Positions 25,101 to 32,309 of a DNA stretch of 32,398 bases are shown here, in pieces (the stretch's first letter is position 1; the number at the start of each line of letters is the position of its first letter). This stretch comes from an uncultured Opitutia bacterium (lineage in GTDB: Bacteria > Verrucomicrobiota > Verrucomicrobiia > Opitutales > UBA953): positions 1 to 32,398 of the forward strand of contig CAITUF010000001.1 of assembly GCA_903895475.1 (NCBI GenBank), written 5' to 3'. The position numbers were made by a program, and so were the translations under genes. The notes below the pieces were generated by a model. It had not been told where the DNA came from and made no database searches. It saw only the letters and a program-made list of their open reading frames with translations.

Positions 25101-28100
25101 CTTAGCGGTCCTGGCTCCTTGACCAAGGTCGGCGCGGGTACGCTTGTCATCAACACGGCGTCCGGCTGGGTGAGTGGCGCCATCAATGTCCGTGCCGGTA
25201 GCTTGGAGTTTAATCCAGGCACCTTGGCGGCCATCACGGGTGGCATCTTGAACGTCGATCGCGGCGGCTCCTTCGTGATTAACACCCCGACCGACCTCAC
25301 TTGGGCTGGTAATCTGGTGGGTGCCGGCACGGTCACCAAAATCGGTGCAGGCACCTTGACGGTTGTTGGCGGTATCAATATGGCCGACGCGGCGGTTGGC
25401 TCGGGCTTGCTCGATATCCAGGTGGGCAAGGTCTACGGCTCGAATCTTCCATCCGTGTTCGGCCCGCCCGCTACTTTCGGTGTGGCCCAGCTCGCTGCTG
25501 GCACTACTTTTCGCGACACCGTTGCGAGTGCGACGGGATCGCAGACCACGGTCAGTTCCTTGATTAATGTCAGCAGCACGGTCGGCTTCACGGTCGGCCA
25601 GACGGTGAGCGGCACTGGTATCCAGGCCGGGTCAAAAATCACCTCCTTGACGGAAAACTCCATCACCCTCGATACCGTAACGACGGCGCTCGCCACGGGC
25701 ACGGTTAAGGTCGAAGAGTCCTTTGGTGCTTGGCTCTTCCAGGCTGGGACGCAGGCCGCCGCTGGCGCTACCTTTGGCGTTACTTCTACTGCCGGCCTCC
25801 AGGTCGGTATGCATGCCTTCGACAATAACGTGACTGGTTACGCCGGCCTCCTTGGCACGATCGTCTCCATCAACAACGTCGCTTCGACGGTGACCTTGAG
25901 TGCCCCGACCGCCGCCGCCCTGAACAGCACTTTGGCTTTCCAGCTCGGCGACGTCCGCGGTGCGGGTAAGTTTGAGAAAGCCGGCAATGGCACACTCACC
26001 TTGGACGTCCCCCTGTCGTTGACTGGCGCCGTCGAGATCCTCGGTGGTACCTTGGTCGTGAACACGGAATCGGCTTTCCATAATGCCTCCTCCATCACCC
26101 TCGGCGCTGGCGCAACGCTGGACGTTTCGGGCTTCGACCAGGACCTCGCCAATGTCACGAGCGATGCGGCTTCGACGCTCGTCGGTACGGGTTCGACTTT
26201 GACCTTAAAGGCCTCCGCGGGTGCCACCACTACCTATAGTGGGCTAATCACCGGCGCGCCGGACATCGTCTTCAATGAAATCCGTCCGTCCGGCAGCACG
26301 GCCGCTCTCGGAGCACTCAACCTGCTCCGTCCGTCCACCTCCGCCAACGTCATCAACTCCATCGACGTCCAGTCGGGTAGCCTGATTGGCACCATCGCTG
26401 GCTTCGGTGGCGCGTCGCTGAATGTCGCTGCGGGCGCCAAGATTGGCTTTAATAATAATGACCTCGCCGTAGCGGAAACTTTCACCGGTCCGGTGACGGG
26501 TGCAGGCACCATCCTGAAGACGGGTGTCGGCCAGATTACCTTGTCCAACGGCGGCGCCACGGCTTCGGCTTATGAAGTCTTGGGTGGTAAACTCACCGTG
26601 CTCGACACGCGTCCTAACGGTACTGCCAACGCCCCCATTGACTTAATCAATGCTACGATCGCGGCTGGGACGACGCTGGAAGTTCGTCTGAATGGTTTCC
26701 GCGAGCGCAATCTCGGCGCGCAGATTCAGGGCCTTAGCCTGACTTCACAGGGCACCTTGCAGATCACCAATACGACGAACGATAACTCCAACGTTTACCT
26801 CACGGCGGGCGCCTCCTTGGCCGCGGTCACGTTGGGTGATAAGGTCACCTTGCTCCAGAACGGACAGAGCTCCATCGCTGGGGTCAATGGCTCGTCGGGG
26901 TCTAATCTAAACTTCAACACCGGTGGTGCCGTCACCATCAATCAGGCCATTAATACGAGCTTCGTCGGCACGGTCGCCGGGGTGGCTTCGCAGTTAACCC
27001 TGGTCGGCCCTGGTCGCGCCGGCTTCACGAATTCCGCTCTTTCTACGCAACTCGGCGCCAGCATTACCTTGGCGGTCGGTTCGGGTGCGACGGCGGGACA
27101 CCTCGAGATTGATTCGCGCTTCAATAGCGCGACGGCCCTCACGCTCAACGCCGGTTCGCTCGCCGTTAATGTGGACCTTGCTTCCCCCGCAACCTTTAAC
27201 ACGGCGATCAGTGGTGCAGCTGGTGCTGTGAAGTTTATCAAGACGGGTGCCGGTACGCTCAACGCCAACCTCGGGGTCGTCGCGGACCCAATCTTCTCCG
27301 CTTACGAGATTGAGGCGGGCGAACTTTTAGTGACTCCAGTGGCAAACCAGATTCTCGGTGGCCGCAGCGTTTCGCTGATGGGTGGTAACCTTTCTATTCA
27401 GCAAGATGCCTCCGCGCCGATTTTGGGTACGTCAGGCTTCACCACCACCAGCGCTGGCATGCTGAACGTCCTAGGTGCAACGACTGGCCCCACGGGCATC
27501 TTGACCGTCACGGGTTCCTTCGCGGGCGGCCTTAGCCTGCAGTCGAGCGCCAACGTCGTCCTCGGTACCTCCGGTACGAATGTCATTGCTGTCACGGGCG
27601 CCGTCACCGTCGGCGCGGGTAGCACTTTGGGTGGTCAGGCCATCATCGGTACGACGCTCGCTAACGCGAACTTCGTCAACAACGGCACCGTCGCGCCGGG
27701 CTACTCGCCTGGTGTCGTCACGGTGAACGGCAACGTGACTAACACCGGTGCCTTCATCATGGAGCTCTCGGCCACGCTGGCTAACGGCACCTATAACGAC
27801 CAAGTACTCTTCACCGGCACGGCCAACCTCAATATCGGCGGCACTGGGTCAATCACCCTAAAGCAGTACGATGTGAACCCGCTCTCCCCGGCCACCCCGG
27901 CATTCGGTCAGCGCTTCGTCCTCTTCAAGGATACGCTCCTCCCAGATGCGTCCAGTTTCACTTCGTTGATCCCAGCCTCGCAGATCACCTCGCAGGGTAT
28001 CAGCCCCTTCCGCTACCTCCTTTCGATTCCAGGTACGCAGACCGTGGTTGGCGCCAATGGTGCGACGGGAGCGAGCACTTTGACGGTTCCTAGCGTGAGC

Positions 28101-29471
28101 GGCTTGGTGGTCGGCCAGGCGGTGTCGGGCACGAATATTCCTGCCAATAGTTCAATCAAAGCCATCAACACGGTGACCAACACGATCACCTTGAACACCG
28201 TCTTGGCTCAGCCAGTCGCCGGCAATATGTCGGTTAGCCTAGGCTCGGCTGGCGTTCCTGTTGTGAACGGTGAAATTGCCGCCTATGTGGTCCGCGCCCC
28301 TGCTGCCTACGACGCCTTCAAGGCTCCGGCCTCCTTGTTAGCCTCGATTAAGTCCATCACCCAAGTCGACTCGGCCTTGGTGAATAACGGTGCGGACACG
28401 GTGTTCAATACGGCCGATGACGTTTATAGTTCTACGCCGGCCTCCACTTATAATATCGTCGGCGGTGGCTTGGCGGTCTTGGGCGATACTGCCCTGCAGA
28501 CGGCCCTCGACAACCTCACTCCGTACGGTGCCGCGGGTACCGTCACGGCCGCAGGCACGCTCTTCCAGCAGAACATCAACAACGCCGCCCGTCGCCTCGA
28601 GCTCCGTCGCTTTGACCGCTCCAGCCTGACGATTCTCTCCAACGAGTGGTACGTCGACACCATCGGCGGCAAGGCCACCGTGGGCGCCTCTGGCGAGCTC
28701 CAGAATAAGGCGACGACCTACGGCATCACTGCTGGCTACACCACGCAGGTCGGCGTCGATGGCGTCGCTGGTTACGCCCTGACGGCTCAGCGCTTTTCGC
28801 TCTCGAGTGACACCTCCACCAGTGCTTCGGGCAATGGCTTCGCTGCCAATGCCTATGTCGGCACGGTCGCGATGCGTGGGCAACTCTCCCTCGATGCGGG
28901 CGTCTCCGTTTCGCACTTATCGTCAGAGGTTACCCGTGACTCCGTGATTGGGTCTGGCAACACGAACGCATCGTCTCCGAGCGCTTTGACCTACGGCGTC
29001 TGGGGTCGCCTCGGGACCGTCATCGCACTGAAGTCGGCCGATACCTTTATCACGCCTTTCATCGGCGTGCAGTATGCTTCGACCAAGTTATCGAGCATGG
29101 ACGAATCCGGCCAGGCCGACGCCATGGCGGTCACCTCTGGGTCGGTTTCGCAGTCCTCGGTGCGCGTGGGCACTGGCTTCCACCACGTGTGGGAAGAGGG
29201 TCGTGGCGATTGGCGCTACCGTCTGTCCATGGACGTGGGCTACGTGAAGCAGTTCTCGGGTGAGTTTGGGGACTTTACGTCCACGAACGCGACGGGCATC
29301 AACACGACTTACACCTCCAGTTTGCGTGTGAGCGCAGGCTCGGGTTTGTATGTTAACCCGTCCCTGAACTTCGGACCGGATGAGAATTCCACCTTCTCGA
29401 TTGGTTTGTCCTACGAGCAGGGTAACGGGAACTCGCTCGGCGTGAATGCGGGCTACCGTAAGCGCTTCTAA
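22116..29471 (+). CDS. Second giant autotransporter with PATR beta-strand repeats (2451 residues)
   Basis: The signal peptide reads MKLSRKFLVLASAALVAGLP with cleavage likely after AQA at about residue 24. The passenger is collinear with the upstream autotransporter: shared landmarks include a region with VSGYLNQW (VSGHLNMW upstream), NYVHNL (NFLHNL), IHIDDGVVGSVG, GSGSFTILNTSRITGD, TVAPGYSPG and TPAFGQRFVLFKD. The beta barrel begins near 2158 after the linker RRLELRRFDR and ends GYRKRF. Five copies of the GLxVGQ module are scattered at about 789-908, 1138-1276 and 1975-2045. I see no cysteine. It starts 34 bases after its paralogue, without a visible promoter or ribosome binding site, and so is probably co-transcribed with it. 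The pair looks like an ancient duplication. Confidence 0.9.
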   Translation: MKLSRKFLVLASAALVAGLPSAQADVTVNYSLGAPAVLTGTALTATNLGAPGLLPQPTAIQVVGERTVSSLNIGALTTLTINQLVDATTLTQFLSAPNSALIDVGNFATLPVLVKTGGATLQYDANRLLHSDNKVVNPYFLNATYFRTAQTGPMPNDLRQLGAFSGLVIVNQGTLQVSGYLNQWASYGVANPAGFNARMEGAGAVILQGSASLSFQGTAYNVVGVGPSLGDNEINGPYIPERFRLNYVHNLYSGTQANFLAGLDGTDVNTVLDVGKDADYIANIHIDDGVVGSVGRIDGAGRVYKTGSGSFTILNTSRITGDVFVGGGDLVLSDPNNLALRLANSVNLIGSDGNQTALARADAVTSGIVTQWRPGYLPGRSAPQLSITTNQSIRNFQSLWGENATNMWVAGTGAGTVVEIASGTSLTLLQDANRDGYFTGSINGGLGRLIKEGAGSLALMGQSSSVGEIAINGGKIISNVQSLGYGRVVIGAGGTLSIVQNNAGTLRAQINGAAGSTLTVTPQDLIVSSVSSGANAGSSPPNVGNGQLGVIDIYNQQQDFYGQVIVKDGITLAFSFGKDDTFIRASNIVLNSGTSGRETTIRFNDTTQTVNNLSGDANTRIELGRGSITINQTANTAYAGKVTGAGNLIKAGNSSMTLSGLSSYYGATVVKAGSLASTAADGIINSAGLVLLSGTTFTASANQTVGALFGQTGSVVSVQTGATLTVGKTTAQVTQLNNALASFTGVSPDANPAYFLQTDLGAAAVSGMSQANTIGFLRTALGEPTSFTPVSGSGSTLIVKNTFGLTVGQAVTGTGIGSATTISAILAAPSAQAAQTATGTVIPLANTTGFLVGMPVSGTGIPAGTTITSIGTGSITLSASTSVAATGMISGTAAVTLSNALSVAAAGAYALSPVTTDAQVLGFRGVITGNGGLTKVGNQTLFLLTPSTYAGATNVNGGTLQIDHNTLTNTSGINVGVAGNLSVNVTSGSATFTRSLSGPGSLTKVGAGTLVINTASGWVSGAINVRAGSLEFNPGTLAAITGGILNVDRGGSFVINTPTDLTWAGNLVGAGTVTKIGAGTLTVVGGINMADAAVGSGLLDIQVGKVYGSNLPSVFGPPATFGVAQLAAGTTFRDTVASATGSQTTVSSLINVSSTVGFTVGQTVSGTGIQAGSKITSLTENSITLDTVTTALATGTVKVEESFGAWLFQAGTQAAAGATFGVTSTAGLQVGMHAFDNNVTGYAGLLGTIVSINNVASTVTLSAPTAAALNSTLAFQLGDVRGAGKFEKAGNGTLTLDVPLSLTGAVEILGGTLVVNTESAFHNASSITLGAGATLDVSGFDQDLANVTSDAASTLVGTGSTLTLKASAGATTTYSGLITGAPDIVFNEIRPSGSTAALGALNLLRPSTSANVINSIDVQSGSLIGTIAGFGGASLNVAAGAKIGFNNNDLAVAETFTGPVTGAGTILKTGVGQITLSNGGATASAYEVLGGKLTVLDTRPNGTANAPIDLINATIAAGTTLEVRLNGFRERNLGAQIQGLSLTSQGTLQITNTTNDNSNVYLTAGASLAAVTLGDKVTLLQNGQSSIAGVNGSSGSNLNFNTGGAVTINQAINTSFVGTVAGVASQLTLVGPGRAGFTNSALSTQLGASITLAVGSGATAGHLEIDSRFNSATALTLNAGSLAVNVDLASPATFNTAISGAAGAVKFIKTGAGTLNANLGVVADPIFSAYEIEAGELLVTPVANQILGGRSVSLMGGNLSIQQDASAPILGTSGFTTTSAGMLNVLGATTGPTGILTVTGSFAGGLSLQSSANVVLGTSGTNVIAVTGAVTVGAGSTLGGQAIIGTTLANANFVNNGTVAPGYSPGVVTVNGNVTNTGAFIMELSATLANGTYNDQVLFTGTANLNIGGTGSITLKQYDVNPLSPATPAFGQRFVLFKDTLLPDASSFTSLIPASQITSQGISPFRYLLSIPGTQTVVGANGATGASTLTVPSVSGLVVGQAVSGTNIPANSSIKAINTVTNTITLNTVLAQPVAGNMSVSLGSAGVPVVNGEIAAYVVRAPAAYDAFKAPASLLASIKSITQVDSALVNNGADTVFNTADDVYSSTPASTYNIVGGGLAVLGDTALQTALDNLTPYGAAGTVTAAGTLFQQNINNAARRLELRRFDRSSLTILSNEWYVDTIGGKATVGASGELQNKATTYGITAGYTTQVGVDGVAGYALTAQRFSLSSDTSTSASGNGFAANAYVGTVAMRGQLSLDAGVSVSHLSSEVTRDSVIGSGNTNASSPSALTYGVWGRLGTVIALKSADTFITPFIGVQYASTKLSSMDESGQADAMAVTSGSVSQSSVRVGTGFHHVWEEGRGDWRYRLSMDVGYVKQFSGEFGDFTSTNATGINTTYTSSLRVSAGSGLYVNPSLNFGPDENSTFSIGLSYEQGNGNSLGVNAGYRKRF
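24483..24840 (+). repeat. Two copies of the GLxVGQ module in autotransporter 2
   Basis: The cores are GLTVGQAVTGTGIGSA and GFLVGMPVSGTGIPAG, the second followed by TTITSIGTGSITLSAS. They are separated by an Ala/Gln-rich linker. Confidence 0.6.
25530..25945 (+). repeat. One canonical and one diverged GLxVGQ module in autotransporter 2
   Basis: The first core is GFTVGQTVSGTGIQAG followed by SKITSLTENSITLD. The second, GLQVGMHAFDNNVTGYAG followed by TIVSINNVASTVTLS, keeps the frame of the module but has lost the GTGI turn and gained a short insertion. Confidence 0.55.
28040..28250 (+). repeat. GLxVGQ module near the barrel of autotransporter 2
   Basis: The core GLVVGQAVSGTNIPAN is followed by SSIKAINTVTNTITLNT. 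This copy sits after the SPG-type last passenger strands and before the barrel linker; the paralogue has no copy at this place. Confidence 0.6.
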
Positions 29472-29498
29472 GAAATCGGCCCAAAACCCTATAAATTA

Positions 29499-29528
29499 GG
29501 GGTGCGTCGTCCGACGCACCCCTTTTTT
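29499..29528 (+). terminator. Intrinsic terminator of the autotransporter operon
   Basis: GGGGTGCGTCG pairs perfectly with CGACGCACCCC around a TC turn (in practice a ten-pair stem with a GTCC loop), followed by six T. It lies 28 bases after the second autotransporter stop, and there is no comparable structure between the two autotransporters. Confidence 0.92.
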
Positions 29529-29545
29529 GTCTCTCGCCTAAAAAC

Positions 29546-29573
29546 TTGACCAAGGGGTGCCGGTCCGTAAGTT
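29546..29573 (+). promoter_or_regulatory. Candidate promoter of tRNA-Glu
   Basis: TTGACC (29546-29551) and TAAGTT (29568-29573) are 16 bases apart, and the tRNA starts 17 bases after the -10. The -35 is the same as in front of tRNA-Gly(TCC). Confidence 0.45.
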
Positions 29574-29590
29574 CCGACTCTCCACCGGAA

Positions 29591-29668
29591 GCCCCCTTCG
29601 TCTAGCCCGGTCCAGGACACCTCGTTTTCACTGAGGTAACTGGGGTTCGAATCCCCAAGGGGGCGCCA
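29591..29668 (+). tRNA. tRNA-Glu (anticodon TTC)
   Basis: The 78-base sequence folds into a cloverleaf with acceptor stem GCCCCCT/AGGGGGC, anticodon stem CCTCG/TGAGG around the loop TTTTCAC (anticodon TTC), T arm GGGG-TTCGAAT-CCCC, discriminator G and an encoded CCA end. Confidence 0.96.
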
Positions 29669-29680
29669 AGGTGGAAGTCT

Positions 29681-30955
29681 TTAGCCGGCCGAGGTCTCAA
29701 TGACCACGGTGCGGCCTTCTTTGCGGGAGGTTTCCGCCGCAAAGGCCATGCGGTGGCTTTGGATCGAAACCTCTAGCGAGGTGCGCAGGGCGGAGGCATC
29801 AGCTCCCGTCAGCTCGGCGTGGAGCGTGGCCATCAGCCCCGCGTCGCCACCGCCGTGGCCGGCATACCCGCCCGTGGGCGTCTCCACGGTGATTTTCTCC
29901 GCAGTCTGGTTCCAGCCGTGGGGCGTGAAGACCAAGTCACAGCCCAAGTGCTTTTTGACGAAGGCCCCACCGCGCAGGACGCCCTTAGTCCCAAAAATCT
30001 CCAGCTGCCGGCCGTCGTCAAAAGCGGTCATCGTGAAGGTAGCGGTCACCTCACCCGTGAATTTCAGCGCCAGCACCTGATGGTCGACGACATCGTTATC
30101 GCAGCGGAAGGCGCAGCGTCCCCAGGGGCTCGTGCGGAGCCACGTGAAGATTTCTTCATCCGTGGCTTCCTTCGCGCGATCATAGACCATGCCCAGCCAG
30201 CGGCGGCCTTCGGGTTGGGCGTAGCGGTGTGCATCGTAAGGGCATTGGCTGGCCACGGGACAACCGTCGGTACAACGCGCAGGCGCGCCCGCCGGGGCGT
30301 GGGCCGCGGTGAATTGCGTCAGCGCGCCATGAGAGGAAACCGCTAAACAGGGCCGATTGATGAGCCAGGCCAAGAGATCCATGTCGTGGCAGCTCTTCGC
30401 TAAAATCATCGGCGAGGACTTGCTTTCGTTGGCCCAATGTCCGCGGACGAAGGAGTGCGCTTGATGCCAAGGTTGAACGCCCTCGATAAAGTTAGCGGTC
30501 ACGATTTCACCGACGACCCCGCTGCGGAGGAGGCTTTCGACTTTGGCGTAGAAAGGCGTGTAGCGGAGGACGTGGCAGACGACGACGCGACGCCCGAGGC
30601 GCCGGGCGGCGGCCTGGACGGCGAGGACGTCTTCGAGCCGGTTGGCGACGGGTTTTTCTAGGAGTAGGTCGCAACCGAGTTCCATCGCGCGGATGGCGTG
30701 GTCTCGGTGCTGGGCGTCTTGCGTGCCGATGATGACGACGTCGGCTGGCTTGCCGGCCGCGAACATGGCCTCGGCTGAAGCGAAGCCCTGGAAGTCGGTC
30801 GGACGGTCGGATTTGCCTCGGATGAACTCGACGCGTCCTTCGACCGGGTCGGCCCCGGCCACGAGCGAAAAGCGGTCAGGCATCTCAGAGGCAATCCCTG
30901 CGTAGGTCCGAGCGCGGGATCCACAACCGCAGAAGGCCAGGGTAAGACGTCGCAT
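29681..30955 (-). CDS. Gfo/Idh/MocA family NAD(P)-dependent oxidoreductase
   Basis: I start the gene at the Met of MRRLTLAFCGCGSRARTYAG, giving 424 residues. The N-terminus is a Rossmann fold with the GxGxR-type nucleotide-binding turn (CGCGSRA); EKPVANRLEDV is the family's EKP motif, with its Lys in the active site; HDMDLLAWLI holds the following His/Asp. Such enzymes oxidise or reduce sugars and inositols. Between the domains a Cys cluster (ARCTDGCPVASQCPYDAHRYA) with Cys at four positions suggests a bound metal or structural site, as in a subgroup of the family. The longer start at 31024 would add a Pro/Cys-rich stretch before the fold and is unlikely. It ends 13 bases after tRNA-Glu, convergent to it, and is divergent from the GbsR-type regulator. 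Confidence 0.9.
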   Translation of the reverse strand: MRRLTLAFCGCGSRARTYAGIASEMPDRFSLVAGADPVEGRVEFIRGKSDRPTDFQGFASAEAMFAAGKPADVVIIGTQDAQHRDHAIRAMELGCDLLLEKPVANRLEDVLAVQAAARRLGRRVVVCHVLRYTPFYAKVESLLRSGVVGEIVTANFIEGVQPWHQAHSFVRGHWANESKSSPMILAKSCHDMDLLAWLINRPCLAVSSHGALTQFTAAHAPAGAPARCTDGCPVASQCPYDAHRYAQPEGRRWLGMVYDRAKEATDEEIFTWLRTSPWGRCAFRCDNDVVDHQVLALKFTGEVTATFTMTAFDDGRQLEIFGTKGVLRGGAFVKKHLGCDLVFTPHGWNQTAEKITVETPTGGYAGHGGGDAGLMATLHAELTGADASALRTSLEVSIQSHRMAFAAETSRKEGRTVVIETSAG

Positions 30956-31054
30956 GGGTGTAGCCAGATTTAGGCCTAGCCCGAAGGGGAGGCAAGGGCG
31001 GGTAGGGCAGGGGTCTCTGGGCACTTTAACTCATTCTGGCAAAAAGCCCTTGCG

Positions 31055-31074
31055 TATGTTCAAAAAATATTGAA
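31055..31074. promoter_or_regulatory. Candidate -10 (TATGTT) and operator TTCAA-N6-TTGAA
   Basis: TATGTT at 31055-31060 fits a -10 at four of six positions for the rightward regulator gene, and the inverted repeat TTCAA (31059-31063) / TTGAA (31070-31074) overlaps the expected transcription start. The position suits autorepression by the MarR/GbsR-type product. No good -35 is visible. Confidence 0.35.
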
Positions 31075-31102
31075 ACATCAGCCGAGTCCCCCGCTCGGTC
31101 CG

Positions 31103-31627
31103 ATGACGCCCCCTTCATCTAAACTATCTGCCCGCCGCAAGAGCCGGCCTTCCTTTGCGCCGTTGAGTGCCCATGAAGCTGAATTAGCCGAGTTTTTTGT
31201 CAGAATGGCGGGGATTTTAGGGGTGCCACGTTCGGTCGCCGAGATCTATTCGTTGCTTTACGCATCGCCCGACGCGGTCGATTTCGACCAAATCCAGGGC
31301 CGCTTAGGGATGAGTAAAGGCTCTGTCAGTCAAGGACTTAAGTTTCTTAGAGACCAAGGTATGGTCCTCTCGCTTAAGGCCCCTGGCTCCCGCCGGGAGC
31401 GCTGGCAACCGACCCCCTCCTTGGCTGCGTCCTTGGTCACCCTGTTGCGCAGTCAGGTTTTGCCCGCCTTGGAGCAATCGAGCCCCAGCCTCGACCGCAT
31501 CGTCCAAGGCGCCCAGGGCACGCAAGCCTCTCCCGCGGTCATCGAACGGCTGACCCAGCTTCGCCGCTGGAACGCCCGCGCCCTCGAACTCTTTCCTTTG
31601 ATGCTCCCTCCCCCGAGGGAGTCCTAA
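31103..31627 (+). CDS. GbsR/MarR-type transcriptional regulator
   Basis: From the ATG at 31103 the product has 174 residues. A basic leader (KLSARRKSRPSF) precedes a winged helix-turn-helix: ELAEFFVRMAGILGVPRSVA and EIYSLLYASPDAVDFDQIQ then RLGMSKGSVSQGLKFLRDQG, which matches the GbsR-like branch of the MarR superfamily closely (GVPRSV, LLYASP and SKGSVS). The C-terminal half is a helical dimer or sensor region without a named domain. It is probably a local repressor. It is divergent from the Gfo/Idh oxidoreductase, with 147 bases between starts, so that gene may be a target. A TTG at 31070 would add 11 residues but overlaps the inverted repeat. Confidence 0.82.
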   Translation: MTPPSSKLSARRKSRPSFAPLSAHEAELAEFFVRMAGILGVPRSVAEIYSLLYASPDAVDFDQIQGRLGMSKGSVSQGLKFLRDQGMVLSLKAPGSRRERWQPTPSLAASLVTLLRSQVLPALEQSSPSLDRIVQGAQGTQASPAVIERLTQLRRWNARALELFPLMLPPPRES

Positions 31628-31701
31628 AGTTTTTGGCCGTTCACTCGGCTGACAGTCCATCTTCCCTCACGTGCGGCGACCATCGCCTCTACGTGCGGTA
31701 G

Positions 31702-31715
31702 CCTACCCGGGTAGG
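31702..31715. repeat. Perfect 14-base palindrome CCTACCCGGGTAGG
   Basis: The palindrome lies in the 238-base non-coding gap between the regulator and the nucleotidyltransferase gene. It is followed by AT-rich sequence (GTAAAATAAG), so it could be a binding site or a stem-loop; no T-run follows. Confidence 0.4.
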
Positions 31716-31736
31716 TAAAATAAGCAGGTGCGGTCG

Positions 31737-31846
31737 GTGGTTAGCGGTTAGAAAATAAAATACCCTGCCAAATATTTCCCGGCCTCATATCCCAAGCCCC
31801 GCCTTGGCTGCATCTTCCTAATCGCTTTCCGCCCACCGCTAACCAC
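31737..31846. repeat. Intergenic repeat region with inverted ACCGCTAACCAC units, copy B
   Basis: GTGGTTAGCGGT (31737-31748) and ACCGCTAACCAC (31835-31846) are a perfect 12-base inverted repeat bounding 86 bases that are AT-richer than the rest of the window (AAAATAAAATA, AAATATTTC). Inside the right end, CGCTTTCCGCCCACCGCTA (31823-31841) matches 12577-12595 at 17 of 19 bases. This suggests a dispersed non-coding repeat or a small decayed element; no coding frame is visible in it. Confidence 0.5.
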
Positions 31847-31865
31847 TTAAATATTTCGTCAACCT

Positions 31866-32297
31866 ATGCGTATCGCCATTACCAGCGGCTACTTCGATCC
31901 CTTGCACCGCGGACACCTTGAGTTGCTGGAACTATCCCGCGCCCAAGGGGACGTCCTCTGGGTCATCGTGAATAATGACGTCCAAGGGGCGCTCAAGAAA
32001 GGCAAGTCGTTCATGGACCAAGACACGCGGCTCGCCGTGACCACCGCGCTCCGTATCGTTGATCGGGCGGTCCTCGCCATCGACCAAGACGGCTCCGTCT
32101 GCGCGACCTTAGAGCAATTGATTAGTGAGGCCCGGGCCGCTGGTCACGACGCCGTCTTCTGCAAGGGTGGCGACCGCCATGCCGGCAATATTCCCGAGAT
32201 GGTCGTGCTAAATAAGCATGGGGCCAAGCTAATCGACGGCCTGGGCGCCAAGATCGACAGCAGCTCCCGCATCATCGCCCAAGCCAAGCAGGCCTAA
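31866..32297 (+). CDS. Cytidylyltransferase-like nucleotidyltransferase
   Basis: The 143-residue protein has the HxGH nucleotidyltransferase motif at residues 14-17 (SGYFDPLHRGHLELLELS) and a KKGKSFMDQDTRL segment; FCKGGDRHAGNIPE is the second binding loop and KIDSSSRII corresponds to the ISSS-type motif near the C-terminus. This matches the small single-domain family that includes glycerol-3-phosphate cytidylyltransferase and the HldE-type heptose adenylyltransferase domain. With gmd starting 12 bases after its stop, activation of a sugar phosphate for envelope glycans is plausible, but the substrate is not determined. No ribosome binding site is visible before the ATG. Confidence 0.85.
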   Translation: MRIAITSGYFDPLHRGHLELLELSRAQGDVLWVIVNNDVQGALKKGKSFMDQDTRLAVTTALRIVDRAVLAIDQDGSVCATLEQLISEARAAGHDAVFCKGGDRHAGNIPEMVVLNKHGAKLIDGLGAKIDSSSRIIAQAKQA

Positions 32298-32309
32298 CTT
32301 TTCCCAGCT

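Noticed and set aside
14171..29471. Repeated short DNA motifs that could suggest a CRISPR array
   Set aside because: The repeats are diverged codons of protein repeats in one open frame, with no constant repeat-spacer lengths and no cas genes.
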